Source: Gemmatimonadota bacterium (GTDB lineage Bacteria > Gemmatimonadota > Gemmatimonadetes > Gemmatimonadales > Gemmatimonadaceae). Taken from it: a stretch of 64,000 nucleotides of DNA. Shown here piece by piece: positions 18,439-26,951 of the stretch. Every line of letters begins with the position of its first letter. The stretch's first letter is position 1. The translations under genes and the position numbers were made by a program. The notes under the pieces were generated by a model. That model was not told the DNA's origin. It worked only from the letters and a program-made list of their open reading frames with translations, and searched no databases. Location of the stretch: the NCBI GenBank assembly GCA_016704465.1, contig JADJAD010000016.1, positions 1 to 64,000 of the forward strand, given 5' to 3'.

Positions 18439-19724
18439 TCAGCGCGAGGCCAGGACGCGCTCGACCGCCGACACCGAGGCGTCGATCTCCACCGGCCGAT
18501 TGGCGCTGGCGGGGGGCGGTTCGGCCTCCTGGTGATACCACTGCAGGATGCCGGGGTCCTTCAAAACGTGGCCCGTCAGGATGGCGACGACGCGATCGCC
18601 CGGGGCAATCGTGCCGTTCCGCACTAACTGGCGCACGCCCGCGACGCTGGCGGCGCTCGCCGGCTCGCAGCCAACTCCCGCGGCGTCGATGGCCGCCTTG
18701 GCCTCCAGGATCTCGGCGTCGGACACGTCGGCAACTATTCCGTTGGTCTCGCGAATCGTCGAGACGGCCCGCTGGTATGATGCCGGATCGCCGATCTTGA
18801 TGGCGGTCGCGACCGTGTCGGCCTTGAGACGATGGCGCTCGACGAAGCCGCCGCGAAAGCTGCTGGCGAACGGCGCCGACCCGGCCGCCTGAACGGCGAG
18901 GATGCGCGGGGTGCGGGAAATGAGCCCCCAGGCCCGAGCCTCGCGCAGCGCCTTTCCGAACGCCGCCGTGTTTCCGAGGTTGCCCGCCGGCAAGGCGATC
19001 CACTCCGGGGATCCCAGCGCAGCTGCTGCAGCAGTTCGAAGACGATCGTCTTCTGCCCCTCGATGCGCCACGGATTGATCGAGTTGAGCAGGTAGATCCC
19101 GAGCTTCGCGCTCGACTCCCGCACGAGGGCGAGACAGGCGTCGAAGTCGCCACGGACCAGGAGCGTGCGGGCGCCGTAGGCGAGCGTCTGGGTCAGCTTG
19201 CCTAGGGCGATCTGGCCGGCCGGAACGAAGACGAGTGCCGGAATGCCGGCGAGCGCCGCGTACGAGGCCAACGACGCCGACGTGTTTCCGGTCGACGCGC
19301 AGGCGACCGCACTGGCCCCCAGCCGCAACGCTTGCGTCACGCCGACAGTCATCCCGCGGTCCTTGAACGATCCGGTCGGGTTCATCCCTTCGTGCTTGAG
19401 CAGCAGGCCGTCGCATCCGGCAAACCGCTGCACCTGCGGCCGGACCAGCAGCGGGGTGTTGCCCTCCGGATACGATACCGGTCGGTCGGCGCCAGGGTGC
19501 ACGATCTCGCCGAAGCGCCACACACCCGACGACATTGCACCTGGCGACGTCATGCAGCAGCGCGCGTCGAAGCGCTCGCGCAGCGAACCAATCGAGGTGT
19601 CGGGGGCCGGCTGCTCGATGGCCAGCAGGCCGCCGCAGTCGGGACATTGCGGATCCGGGGCGTCGTCGGCCAGGCGGTGGCCGCAACTCTCGCACACCTG
19701 CCAGACCTGCGGGGTGGGGGGCAT
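18439..19724 (-). CDS. thrC: Threonine synthase, frame-disrupted
   Basis: PLP enzyme that turns O-phosphohomoserine into threonine. The start ATG at 19724 overlaps the thrB stop. The N-terminus has a small zinc-ribbon-like CESCGHRL...CPDCGG, common in the longer bacterial type. The PLP lysine is in GSFKDRGM. The frame continues to ELLQQLRWDP and then breaks: the rest (PEWIALPAGNLGNTAAFGK to the stop at 18439) is one base out of frame. Adding one base to the four-base run at 19007-19010 restores a 428-residue protein with the phosphate loop GNLGNTAAF. The gene span is one base short of a multiple of three. Whether it is a real mutation or a sequencing error cannot be told here; the intact operon favours error. 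Confidence 0.88.
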
Positions 19725-20749
19725 CAGGCGTCCTCCGAGCGTGTGCAGGTGACCTGCGTGCCGTCCGTGTCGATGCGCGCCGTGCGCACCAGGGCGCGAA
19801 CGCCCTGCGACGCGTAGGCCCGTGCCATCGCCTCCGCCACGCGCAACGCGACGGCATCGCCGTCGCAGAGCGCGAACGCGGTGGGACCCGATCCGGAAAT
19901 CGACGCACCGAGCGCGCCGGCGTCGAGCGCCGCCGCCTTCGCCTCGCAAAAGCCGGGGAGCAGCGCCGAGCGCGCCGGCTCGGCGATGCGGTCGTCCAGC
20001 GCGCGTCCGAGCAGGGCGAGGTCGCAGGAATAGAGCGCCGCCACCATCGCGCCGACCTGTGCCAGCTGGTGCACGGCGGTCCCTCGCGGTACTTCAGCAG
20101 GAAGGACGGAGCGCGCATCGGCGGTCCGCAGGCGCTGGTCGGGATGGGCGAGCACGAGACGCAGCGTGGGCGGCACCGGAAGCGACACGACGTCGATGGG
20201 ATCGAGCGAGCGCACGAGGACGACGCCTCCCATGAGCGACGGGGCGATGTTGTCGAGATGGCGGCCAGCGGCCATCTCCTCGCCCTCCAGGCTCGCCAGC
20301 AGAAGGGCGGGGATGTCCAGCGGTGACCCGAGCAGGGCGTTGACCGCCGCGGCGCCTGCCACGGCCGATGCCGCGCTCCCGCCCTGTCCGGCCGAGAGCG
20401 GGAGTCCCTTGTGAACCCGCAATCCGATGCCACGCCCCGCTCGCTGCCCACCCAACGAGGTCGCGGCGCGCAGCACCGCCAACGCGGCCACGCCGGCCGT
20501 ATGGCGCGTGGCGTCGGTCGGCAGGTCGGGGGCCCCCGCCTCGAGGATCGTCACCCCGGGACGGTCGTGCCACTCGGCGACCACAGTGTCGCCAGCTCCG
20601 GTGACCGCGGCGCCAAGCACATCCAGCCCAGGTCCGACGTTGCCGATGCTGCCGGGGGCAAACGCCGACGTGCGCACGATGCTGTGCTCGATGCTGTGCT
20701 CGATGCTGTGCAAGCTGCTGCGCTCGAACCCGTGCTCGCTGTCCCTCAT
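19724..20749 (-). CDS. thrB: Homoserine kinase
   Basis: GHMP-family kinase that phosphorylates L-homoserine, the step before threonine synthase. The ATG at 20749 overlaps the thrA stop by ATGA. GHMP motif 1 is PLSAGQGGSAAS (about 120), slightly altered from the usual GLGSSAAS. The C-terminal GHMP motif is ASISGSGPTAFALC (about 285). At 341 residues it is slightly long because of an N-terminal extension with the repeat EHSIEHSI, coded by three copies of a 12 bp unit. The true N-terminus could be a later start, close to VRTSAFAPGSIGNVG where homology begins. Confidence 0.92.
   Translation of the reverse strand: MRDSEHGFERSSLHSIEHSIEHSIVRTSAFAPGSIGNVGPGLDVLGAAVTGAGDTVVAEWHDRPGVTILEAGAPDLPTDATRHTAGVAALAVLRAATSLGGQRAGRGIGLRVHKGLPLSAGQGGSAASAVAGAAAVNALLGSPLDIPALLLASLEGEEMAAGRHLDNIAPSLMGGVVLVRSLDPIDVVSLPVPPTLRLVLAHPDQRLRTADARSVLPAEVPRGTAVHQLAQVGAMVAALYSCDLALLGRALDDRIAEPARSALLPGFCEAKAAALDAGALGASISGSGPTAFALCDGDAVALRVAEAMARAYASQGVRALVRTARIDTDGTQVTCTRSEDA
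20677..20711. repeat. 12 bp tandem repeat, three units, in the thrB 5' end
   Basis: Two perfect copies and one of 11/12 of CGATGCTGTGCT. It lies in frame and codes for HSIE repeats in the N-terminal extension of homoserine kinase. Confidence 0.85.
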
Positions 20750-23289
20750 GTCGTGGCCAGCTTGATGACGTCGTTCACGACCCCCGCCGCTGTGACCTGC
20801 GGCCCGGCGCCGGGGCCTGTGATGACGAGCGGATTCTCCCGGTAGCGCGTCGTGTTGAAGACGACCTGGTTGTCGGTCCCCTTCAGGGCGGCGAATGGAG
20901 AGGCGAGCGGCACCGACTGCAGCGTGACCGTCACCCGTTGGCGGGAGATGCGGGCGATGTAGCGCCAGACTTCTCCGTTGGCGCGGGCCTGCCTGGCGCG
21001 CTCCTCCCACGGCGCGTCCAGCTCCTCCATGCGGGCCATGAAGTCGTCGCGCCTGACGGATTGCAGTGCGGTGGGGACGAGCGAGTCGACGGGGATGTCG
21101 TGGAGTTCGCCGCGGTATCCCAGGAGGCGAGCGAGGATCAACGCCTTGCGGGCGACATCCATGCCGGAGAGGTCGTCGCGCGGATCGGGTTCGGTATACC
21201 CCATCTGCATGGCGCGCTTGAGGGCGTCGGAGAACTTCCGCCCCTTCGAGACCTCGTCCAGCAGGAAGCCGAGCGTTCCCGAGGTGCAACCTTCTATAGA
21301 ACGAATGCGGTCCCCCGATTCCACGAGCTTCTTGAACGTGTCGATGATCGGGAGGCCGGCGCCCACGGTGGTCTCGTGCAGCAGGCGCCGACCCTGGGAG
21401 GCGGCGAGGTCGAGCAGGGCGCGGGCGTCGGCGAGCGGCCCGCCGAGCGGACGCTTGTTGGCCAGCACGAGATCCATGCCCGATGACACTGCCAGCGTGA
21501 GGGCCGGCAAGGTGTCGTCGGCCGTGACGTCGACGAGGATCGGGTGGGCCAGCGCGTGGCGGGCGATGTCGCGCACCGCGTCGGTGGCCGACGACGCCCG
21601 AGCGCCGGCGGCGGTCGCGAGCCCTGTGCCGGCGGCCTTGTGCCTGACGAGCTGCTCGAGCCGCCGCGTCGACAGCCCCGCCGCATCGAAGACGTAGCCG
21701 CTCCGGTCGATCACGCCAACGATTCGCAGCGCGACGCCGTCCTGCCGGGCGCGCGGGATCATGCGCGCCAGCGCCCGCCCGATCTGCCCGAAGCCGAGCA
21801 GCACCACATCGACCTGGTCGTGGCGCACGAGACGCCCACCGCCGATGCGGTTCAGCTGGAAGGCGCCATGGATGCGCCGGACCGCCGCCGTCGTGTCGGC
21901 CGAGTCGACCACGACGGAGATGTTGAGTTCCGACGAGCCCTGCGCGATGGCCACGACGTTGATCGCGCCCGTGGCCAGCGCGTCGAACACCCGCGAGGCG
22001 ATCCCCGGTGTGCCCGACATCCCGAGTCCAACGACGGCGAGCGTGGAGAGCCCGGTCCGGAGTTCGACGCCGTCGATGTCTCGATGGGCGATCTCATCGG
22101 CGAAGGCTTCCAGCAGCGCGCGTCGCGCCGCCTCCGCACTCGCCTCGGGGACCGAAAAGCAGATCGAGTGTTCCGACGACGCCTGCGAGATCAGCGACAC
22201 CGAGACGCGTTCGCGGTGCAGCGCGGCAAAGGTGCGGGCGGCGATCCCCGGCACGCCGAGCATGCCGTTGCCCGTCACCGTCAGCAGCGCCAACCCGGTC
22301 ATGCTGGAGATCGCCTTGACCGGGTATTCGCGCAGGGTGCGCCGACGCGAGATCTCGGTGCCGGGGAAGTCGGGATCGGCGAACGGGCGGATGAGGATCG
22401 GGATGTTGCGGTCGCCTAACGGAATGAGCGCGCGCGGGTGCAGCACCTTGGCCCCGTAGTACGCCAGCTCGGCCGCCTCGCGCGGGGTGAGCTGCGGGAT
22501 GACGTGGGCGTCGGAGACGATGCGCGGGTCGGCCGTGAGGAATCCGGCAACATCCTTCCACAGCGTGATCTGCGTGGCCTTGAGGGCGCGCGCCAGCAGC
22601 GTGGCCGTGAGGTCGGAGCCGCCGCGGCCGAGCGTGGTCACCTGGCCCGAGGGCGCCTCGCCAATGAAGCCGGGGACGACCGGAACGACGCCGCGCGTGA
22701 GCCGCCCCGACAATCGGGCGCGCGCCCCCGCGTCCGTTCGTACGAAATCCGGGGCCGCCCCCCCGAACTGCTCGTCGGTCTTGACCACCTCGGTGGCATC
22801 GACGTACTCGGCACGCACCCCGGCCTCGACGAGCGCCGCGGCCAGCAGCCGGGCGCTCAGCCGCTCGCCACGCGCGACGATGTGGTCCGACGTGCGCGCC
22901 GTGAGCTCGCGCAGCACGGCGAGGCCGCGCGCGAGGTGTTCCAGTTCGTCGGTCAGCTCGACGATGGCCTGTTCGAGTGCTGCCCGACGCGGGCGGTCCT
23001 TCACCAGGAAACGCGCGGCCTCGAGATGTCGGGCGCGCAGCAGCTCCGCGGTCTGCCGAAGGGCTTCGCCGTCGCCCTTGGCGGCGCTCCTGCTGCCAGA
23101 GAGCAGGGCATCGGTCACCCCGCCCATCGCGCTGGCGACCACCAGTCGACGCCCCTTCCGCGCGGCGATCAGGGCGGCGGCGTGTCCGACGGCGGCAGCG
23201 TCGGCAAGCGACGCGCCGCCGAACTTGTGGACATGGACCGACGGACGCGACTTGGAGGCGGGCACGGCGATTGGACGGGTCTGGGTCAC
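20746..23289 (-). CDS. thrA: Bifunctional aspartokinase / homoserine dehydrogenase
   Basis: Catalyses the first and third steps of the aspartate-to-threonine route. The kinase domain begins with VHKFGGASLADA and contains the ASAMGGVTD and GRGGSDLTATLLA motifs. Two ACT domains follow (about 330-480; MLGVPGIAARTF and MSGTPGIASRVF), the place of threonine feedback. Homoserine dehydrogenase begins at VDVVLLGFGQIGRAL and has the catalytic-lysine region VLANKRPLGGPL and GCTSGTLGF. The start is uncertain: GTG 23289 or GTG 23265 sit right before the homologous part, while an open frame extends to ATG 23556 through a 12 bp repeat array. I prefer 23289. thrB overlaps the stop. Confidence 0.92.
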   Translation of the reverse strand: MTQTRPIAVPASKSRPSVHVHKFGGASLADAAAVGHAAALIAARKGRRLVVASAMGGVTDALLSGSRSAAKGDGEALRQTAELLRARHLEAARFLVKDRPRRAALEQAIVELTDELEHLARGLAVLRELTARTSDHIVARGERLSARLLAAALVEAGVRAEYVDATEVVKTDEQFGGAAPDFVRTDAGARARLSGRLTRGVVPVVPGFIGEAPSGQVTTLGRGGSDLTATLLARALKATQITLWKDVAGFLTADPRIVSDAHVIPQLTPREAAELAYYGAKVLHPRALIPLGDRNIPILIRPFADPDFPGTEISRRRTLREYPVKAISSMTGLALLTVTGNGMLGVPGIAARTFAALHRERVSVSLISQASSEHSICFSVPEASAEAARRALLEAFADEIAHRDIDGVELRTGLSTLAVVGLGMSGTPGIASRVFDALATGAINVVAIAQGSSELNISVVVDSADTTAAVRRIHGAFQLNRIGGGRLVRHDQVDVVLLGFGQIGRALARMIPRARQDGVALRIVGVIDRSGYVFDAAGLSTRRLEQLVRHKAAGTGLATAAGARASSATDAVRDIARHALAHPILVDVTADDTLPALTLAVSSGMDLVLANKRPLGGPLADARALLDLAASQGRRLLHETTVGAGLPIIDTFKKLVESGDRIRSIEGCTSGTLGFLLDEVSKGRKFSDALKRAMQMGYTEPDPRDDLSGMDVARKALILARLLGYRGELHDIPVDSLVPTALQSVRRDDFMARMEELDAPWEERARQARANGEVWRYIARISRQRVTVTLQSVPLASPFAALKGTDNQVVFNTTRYRENPLVITGPGAGPQVTAAGVVNDVIKLATT

Positions 23290-23708
23290 GGATCGGATAA
23301 ATGTAGTCTCGACCCGAACGGCACGGCGGCGCAGGCGAGTACGTCGGCGCAGGAGCTGCGTCCAGTGCATCGTCCAGTGCATCGTCCAGCGCATCGTCCA
23401 GCGCATCGTCCAGCGCATCGTCCAGCGCATCGTCCAGCGCGTCGTCCAGCGCGTCGTCCAGCGCGTCGTCCAGCGCATCGGCGTGCGCATGACGGGCACG
23501 TCGGCGTGCAGCGGCGGAGCGGTGCCCCGCGTAGGAGAGGGAGGTGCACGACGCACGCATGCCGGCGGACGCTGCCCGCACGCGGCTCGTGGTCACGGGC
23601 CAGCTGGTGGCCGACCCGCCGCGCATGGACCGCACGCTTTCCCGGTCGTAGTGTTCGCCTGCTGCCGCAGGATCCCGTTTTTCCTTCCCACCCGTTCGAG
23701 ACGCCCCC
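23290..23708. promoter_or_regulatory. Divergent intergenic region thrA / M14 peptidase
   Basis: This 419 bp region separates thrA (minus) from the M14 peptidase (plus). It holds a ten-unit 12 bp tandem array (23360-23479). On the minus strand, TACATTTAT about 10 bases before GTG 23289 could be the thrA -10 element, which would leave almost no leader. No attenuator (leader peptide rich in Thr or Ile with terminator) is visible. ORFs through the array exist in all frames because 12 is a multiple of three. Confidence 0.45.
23360..23479. repeat. 12 bp tandem repeat, ten units, upstream of thrA
   Basis: Ten contiguous copies of GTCCAGYGCRTC: two with T at position 7, five with CGCATC ends and three with CGCGTC. 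There are no spacers. Adjacent units differ only by transitions, which indicates expansion by slippage or unequal exchange. Confidence 0.95.
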
Positions 23709-26590
23709 ATGCTCGCGAAGGTCCTCCCCGTCGCTTGGCGACGGCGCCGAGTCGCCGTTGCCGTGGCCGCACTCCTGCTCACTCCCGCAGCCGATGCGGG
23801 CGTCGCGCAGGCGCAAGCCCGCATCACGTCGCCGAAGGAGTTCTTCGGCTTCAACATCGGCGACGACTACAAGCTCGCCACCTACACGCAGTTCCAGGCG
23901 TACTGGCAGAAGATCGACCAGGAATCGGATCGCATGGTCGTGCAGGAAATCGGGAAGTCGGCGGAGGGACGCCCGCAGTTGATGGCGATCATCACGTCGC
24001 CCGAGAACTTCCGCCTGCTGGATCGTTACAAGGAGATCGCCCGCAAGCTGGCGCTGGCCGAGGACTGACCGACGCCGAGGCCAAGGCACTGGCCAAGGAA
24101 GGCAAGGCGGTGGTCTGGTTCGACGGCGGGTTGCACGCGACGGAGGTGCTCGGTGCGCACCAGCTGATCGAGACGACCTACCAGCTCATCAGCCGCAACG
24201 ACGAGGAGACGCAGCGCTTCCTCAAGGACCTGATCATCCTCGCGGTGCACGCCAACCCGGACGGGATGGAGCTGGTCTCCAACTGGTACATGCAGGAGCC
24301 CGACGACGCGAAGAAGACCTACGGCACCATCCCGCGCCTCTACCAGAAGTACGTCGGGCACGACAACAACCGCGACTTCTTCGTCCTCAACCAGAACGAG
24401 TCGATCAACATTGCGCGGATCCAGTACCACGAGTGGTTCCCGCAGATCGTCTACAACCACCACCAGACCGGCCCGGCCGGCACGGTGATGTTCGCCCCCC
24501 CGTTCCGTGACCCGTTCAACTACACGTTCGACCCGCTCGTCCCGTTAGGCATCGACATGGTCGGCGCGGCAATGCACACGCGCTTTGCCGTGGAGGGGAA
24601 GCCCGGGGTCACGATGCGCTCGGGATCCAGCTACTCCACGTGGTGGAACGGCGGGCTGCGCACCACCGTGTACTTCCACAACATGATCGGCCTGCTGACC
24701 GAGACCATCGGATCGCCGACGCCCATGGAGCTCCCGCTCGTGGTGGCCAACCAGCTGCCACGCGGTGACCTGCCGTATCCCATCGCCCCGCAGCCGTGGC
24801 ACTTCCGGCAGTCGATCGACTACTCGGTCACCGCCAACTACGCCGTGTTCGACATCGCGTCCAAGCGCCGCGAGGACTTCCTGTTCAACATCTACCGGAT
24901 GGGGAAGAACCAGATCGATCGCGGCAACCGCGACACGTGGATGGTGACCCCCACGGAAGTGGCCGACCTGCAGGCGAGCATCGACAAGGACCGGGCGGCG
25001 AGCGCCGCGGGGAGCGACCGACTGTCTGCGGCGATCAATCCGTTCGGCCGGTCGGTCCCCAGCAAGTACTTCCAGGCCCTGCGCGATCCCGCCAAGCGTG
25101 ATGCTCGCGGCTACATCCTGCCCGCGAGCCAGGCCGACTTCGGGACCGCCACCAAGTTCGTGAACTCGCTGCGCAAGGCGAACATCACGGTGCACCAGGC
25201 GACGGCCGCCTTCTCGGCGGGGGGCACGAACTATCCCGCCGGCTCGTACGTGGTCAAGTCGGCCCAGGCGTTCCGCTCGCACGTGCTCGACATGTTCGAG
25301 CCGCAGGACCACCCGAACGATTTCGCCTTCCCGGGTGGGCCACCGAAGCCGCCGTACGACAACGCCGGCTGGACGCTGGCATTCCAGATGGGAGTGAAGT
25401 TCGATCGCTTGCTCGACGGCTTCGACTGCCCGTGCAAGGTCATCGAGGGGATGGCAGTGCCCATGGCGCAGGCCGTGGCCAGCGCGGCGAGCGCGAAGGG
25501 GTTCGTCATCGATCCGCGCGTGAATGACGCCTTCGTGGTCGTCAACCGGGCGCTCAAGAGCGGGGCAACGGTCTATCGCGTCAACTCACCGCTGACCATG
25601 GGCAGCATCACGCACCCGGCGGGCGCGTTCTACATCACGGCAACCAGTGGCACCCGCACCATCGTGGAGCAGGCCGCCAAGGAACTCGGCGTCCCGGTGC
25701 ATGGCACCAACGCCGGGCCGGGCGATGCCACGCGGCTCACCCCGAAGCGCGTCGCGCTGTGAGACACGTACGGCGGCTCCATGCCCTCCGGGCACACGCG
25801 CTGGCTGCTGGAGCAGTTCGAGTTCCCGTTCGACGTCGTCTATGCGCCGACGCTCGATGCCGGCAACCTGAAGGCCAAGTACGACGTGATCGTCTTCGTG
25901 ACCGGCGGGATTCCCGCGGCTCGGCGTGAGGGGGGGAGCGAGCTGTCGATGATGATGGAGCGCTTCAACCGCCAGCCGTCGCCCGACGAAATCCCCGCCC
26001 AGTTCCGGCCATCACTCGGGCGAGTGAGCGCCGACAAGACCGTGCCGCAGCTCAAGCAGTTCCTCGAGGCGGGGGGGACGGTCATTACGGTCGGGACCTC
26101 GACCAACCTGGCCTACCACCTCGGGCTGCCGATCTACGACTACATGGTGGAGAAGTCGCCGGACGGATCGGAACGGGAGCTGCCGCGCGAGAAGTTCTAC
26201 GTGCCGGGTTCGATCCTCAGCGCGACGGTCGACAACACGGTCCCGGTCGCGTTTGGCCTCGACGCCCGGACCGACGTCTTCTTCGATGACTCGCCGACCT
26301 TCCGGCTCGGCCCCGATGCCGCCGCCAAGGGAATTCGCCCAGTGGCATGGTATTCCAGCGACAAGCCGCTGCGCAGCGGTTGGGCGCGGGGGCAGGGGTA
26401 CCTGACCGGTGGCGTCGCCGCGGCGCAGGCCCACGTGGGCAAGGGGATGCTCTACCTCTTCGGGCCCGAGGTGACGTTCCGCGCCACGCCGCACGGGACG
26501 TTCAAGTTCCTGTTCAACGGCATCTATGCCAGCGGCGACGGCGTGAGCCGCGTGTCGATGGACGGCGCGATGGACGGCGGCGCGCGGTAG
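23709..26590 (+). CDS. Secreted M14 family zinc carboxypeptidase, with a frameshift and an in-frame TGA
   Basis: Exopeptidase of about 960 residues that should remove C-terminal residues outside the cytoplasm. Signal peptide at about 13-38 (AVAVAALLLTPAADAGVAQA). The zinc motif HATE is in DGGLHATEVLGAHQ, and the third ligand in NHHQTGPAG. Large accessory domains follow; the second half (from SMPSGHTRWLLEQFEFPF) resembles a type-1 glutamine-amidotransferase-like fold. Two lesions are present. At about 24066, AED-stop is followed in another frame by LTDAEAKALAKEG; adding one C restores it. At 25760-25762 an in-frame TGA replaces a residue in AL-x-DTYGGSMPSG, where relatives, as I recall them, have Trp (TGG). 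A hairpin terminator follows the gene. Confidence 0.85.
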
Positions 26591-26634
26591 GGAACTCGGC
26601 GCCGCTCGGCGCGCGGGATCGTTCGAACGGTGAC

Positions 26635-26667
26635 GCGGCGTCTCCCAGCTCGGGAGGCGCCGCGTTT
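26635..26667 (+). terminator. Rho-independent terminator after the M14 peptidase
   Basis: A 12 bp stem (GCGGCGTCTCCC with GGGAGGCGCCGC, one G-T pair) and a 5-base loop are followed by GTTTC. It lies 45 bp after the M14 stop codon. Confidence 0.75.
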
Positions 26668-26674
26668 CGCATAT

Positions 26675-26710
26675 GGGTGCGGCGCGTGCGGCGCGTGCGG
26701 CGCGTGCGGC
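26675..26710. repeat. 9 bp tandem repeat, four units
   Basis: Three perfect copies of GCGTGCGGC after one copy with GG at the start, between the M14 terminator and the subtilisin gene. Confidence 0.85.
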
Positions 26711-26823
26711 GTCTGCAAGCGCCGCCTCCGCGTTCGTGCGAGTGACGCACGAGCACGCTTCTCGCCGGGCAAGTACGCTCTGGCGTCAGGCGTTGTCGCC
26801 GGTAGAATACCCGGCAGGCGTTA

Positions 26824-26852
26824 GGGTGCGCGAGCCGACGGCTCGCGCACCC
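26824..26852. repeat. Perfect 13 bp inverted repeat upstream of the subtilisin gene
   Basis: GGGTGCGCGAGCC, loop GAC, and the exact complement. No T run follows, so it is not a standard terminator. It lies 100 bp before the S8 start and could be a regulatory RNA hairpin, a protein-binding site or a terminator-like element without the T tail. Confidence 0.7.
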
Positions 26853-26951
26853 AGACGAACCCTCGTCAGGCGTACGTGCAGGTCGGGTCCCGGTGGGGAC
26901 GACGCCGGGGCACGTCGTTGGCGTTACGGCAATCCGAGACCGGGAGCGAAC

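Noticed and set aside
23360..23479. Possible CRISPR array
   Set aside because: Units are 12 bp and contiguous, without spacers; no cas genes in the window.
20746..23708. Attenuator with leader peptide for the thr operon
   Set aside because: No short frame rich in Thr/Ile codons with a following terminator is seen upstream of thrA.
26615..26635. GTTCGAAC resembling a tRNA T-loop
   Set aside because: No acceptor or anticodon stem can be drawn around it.
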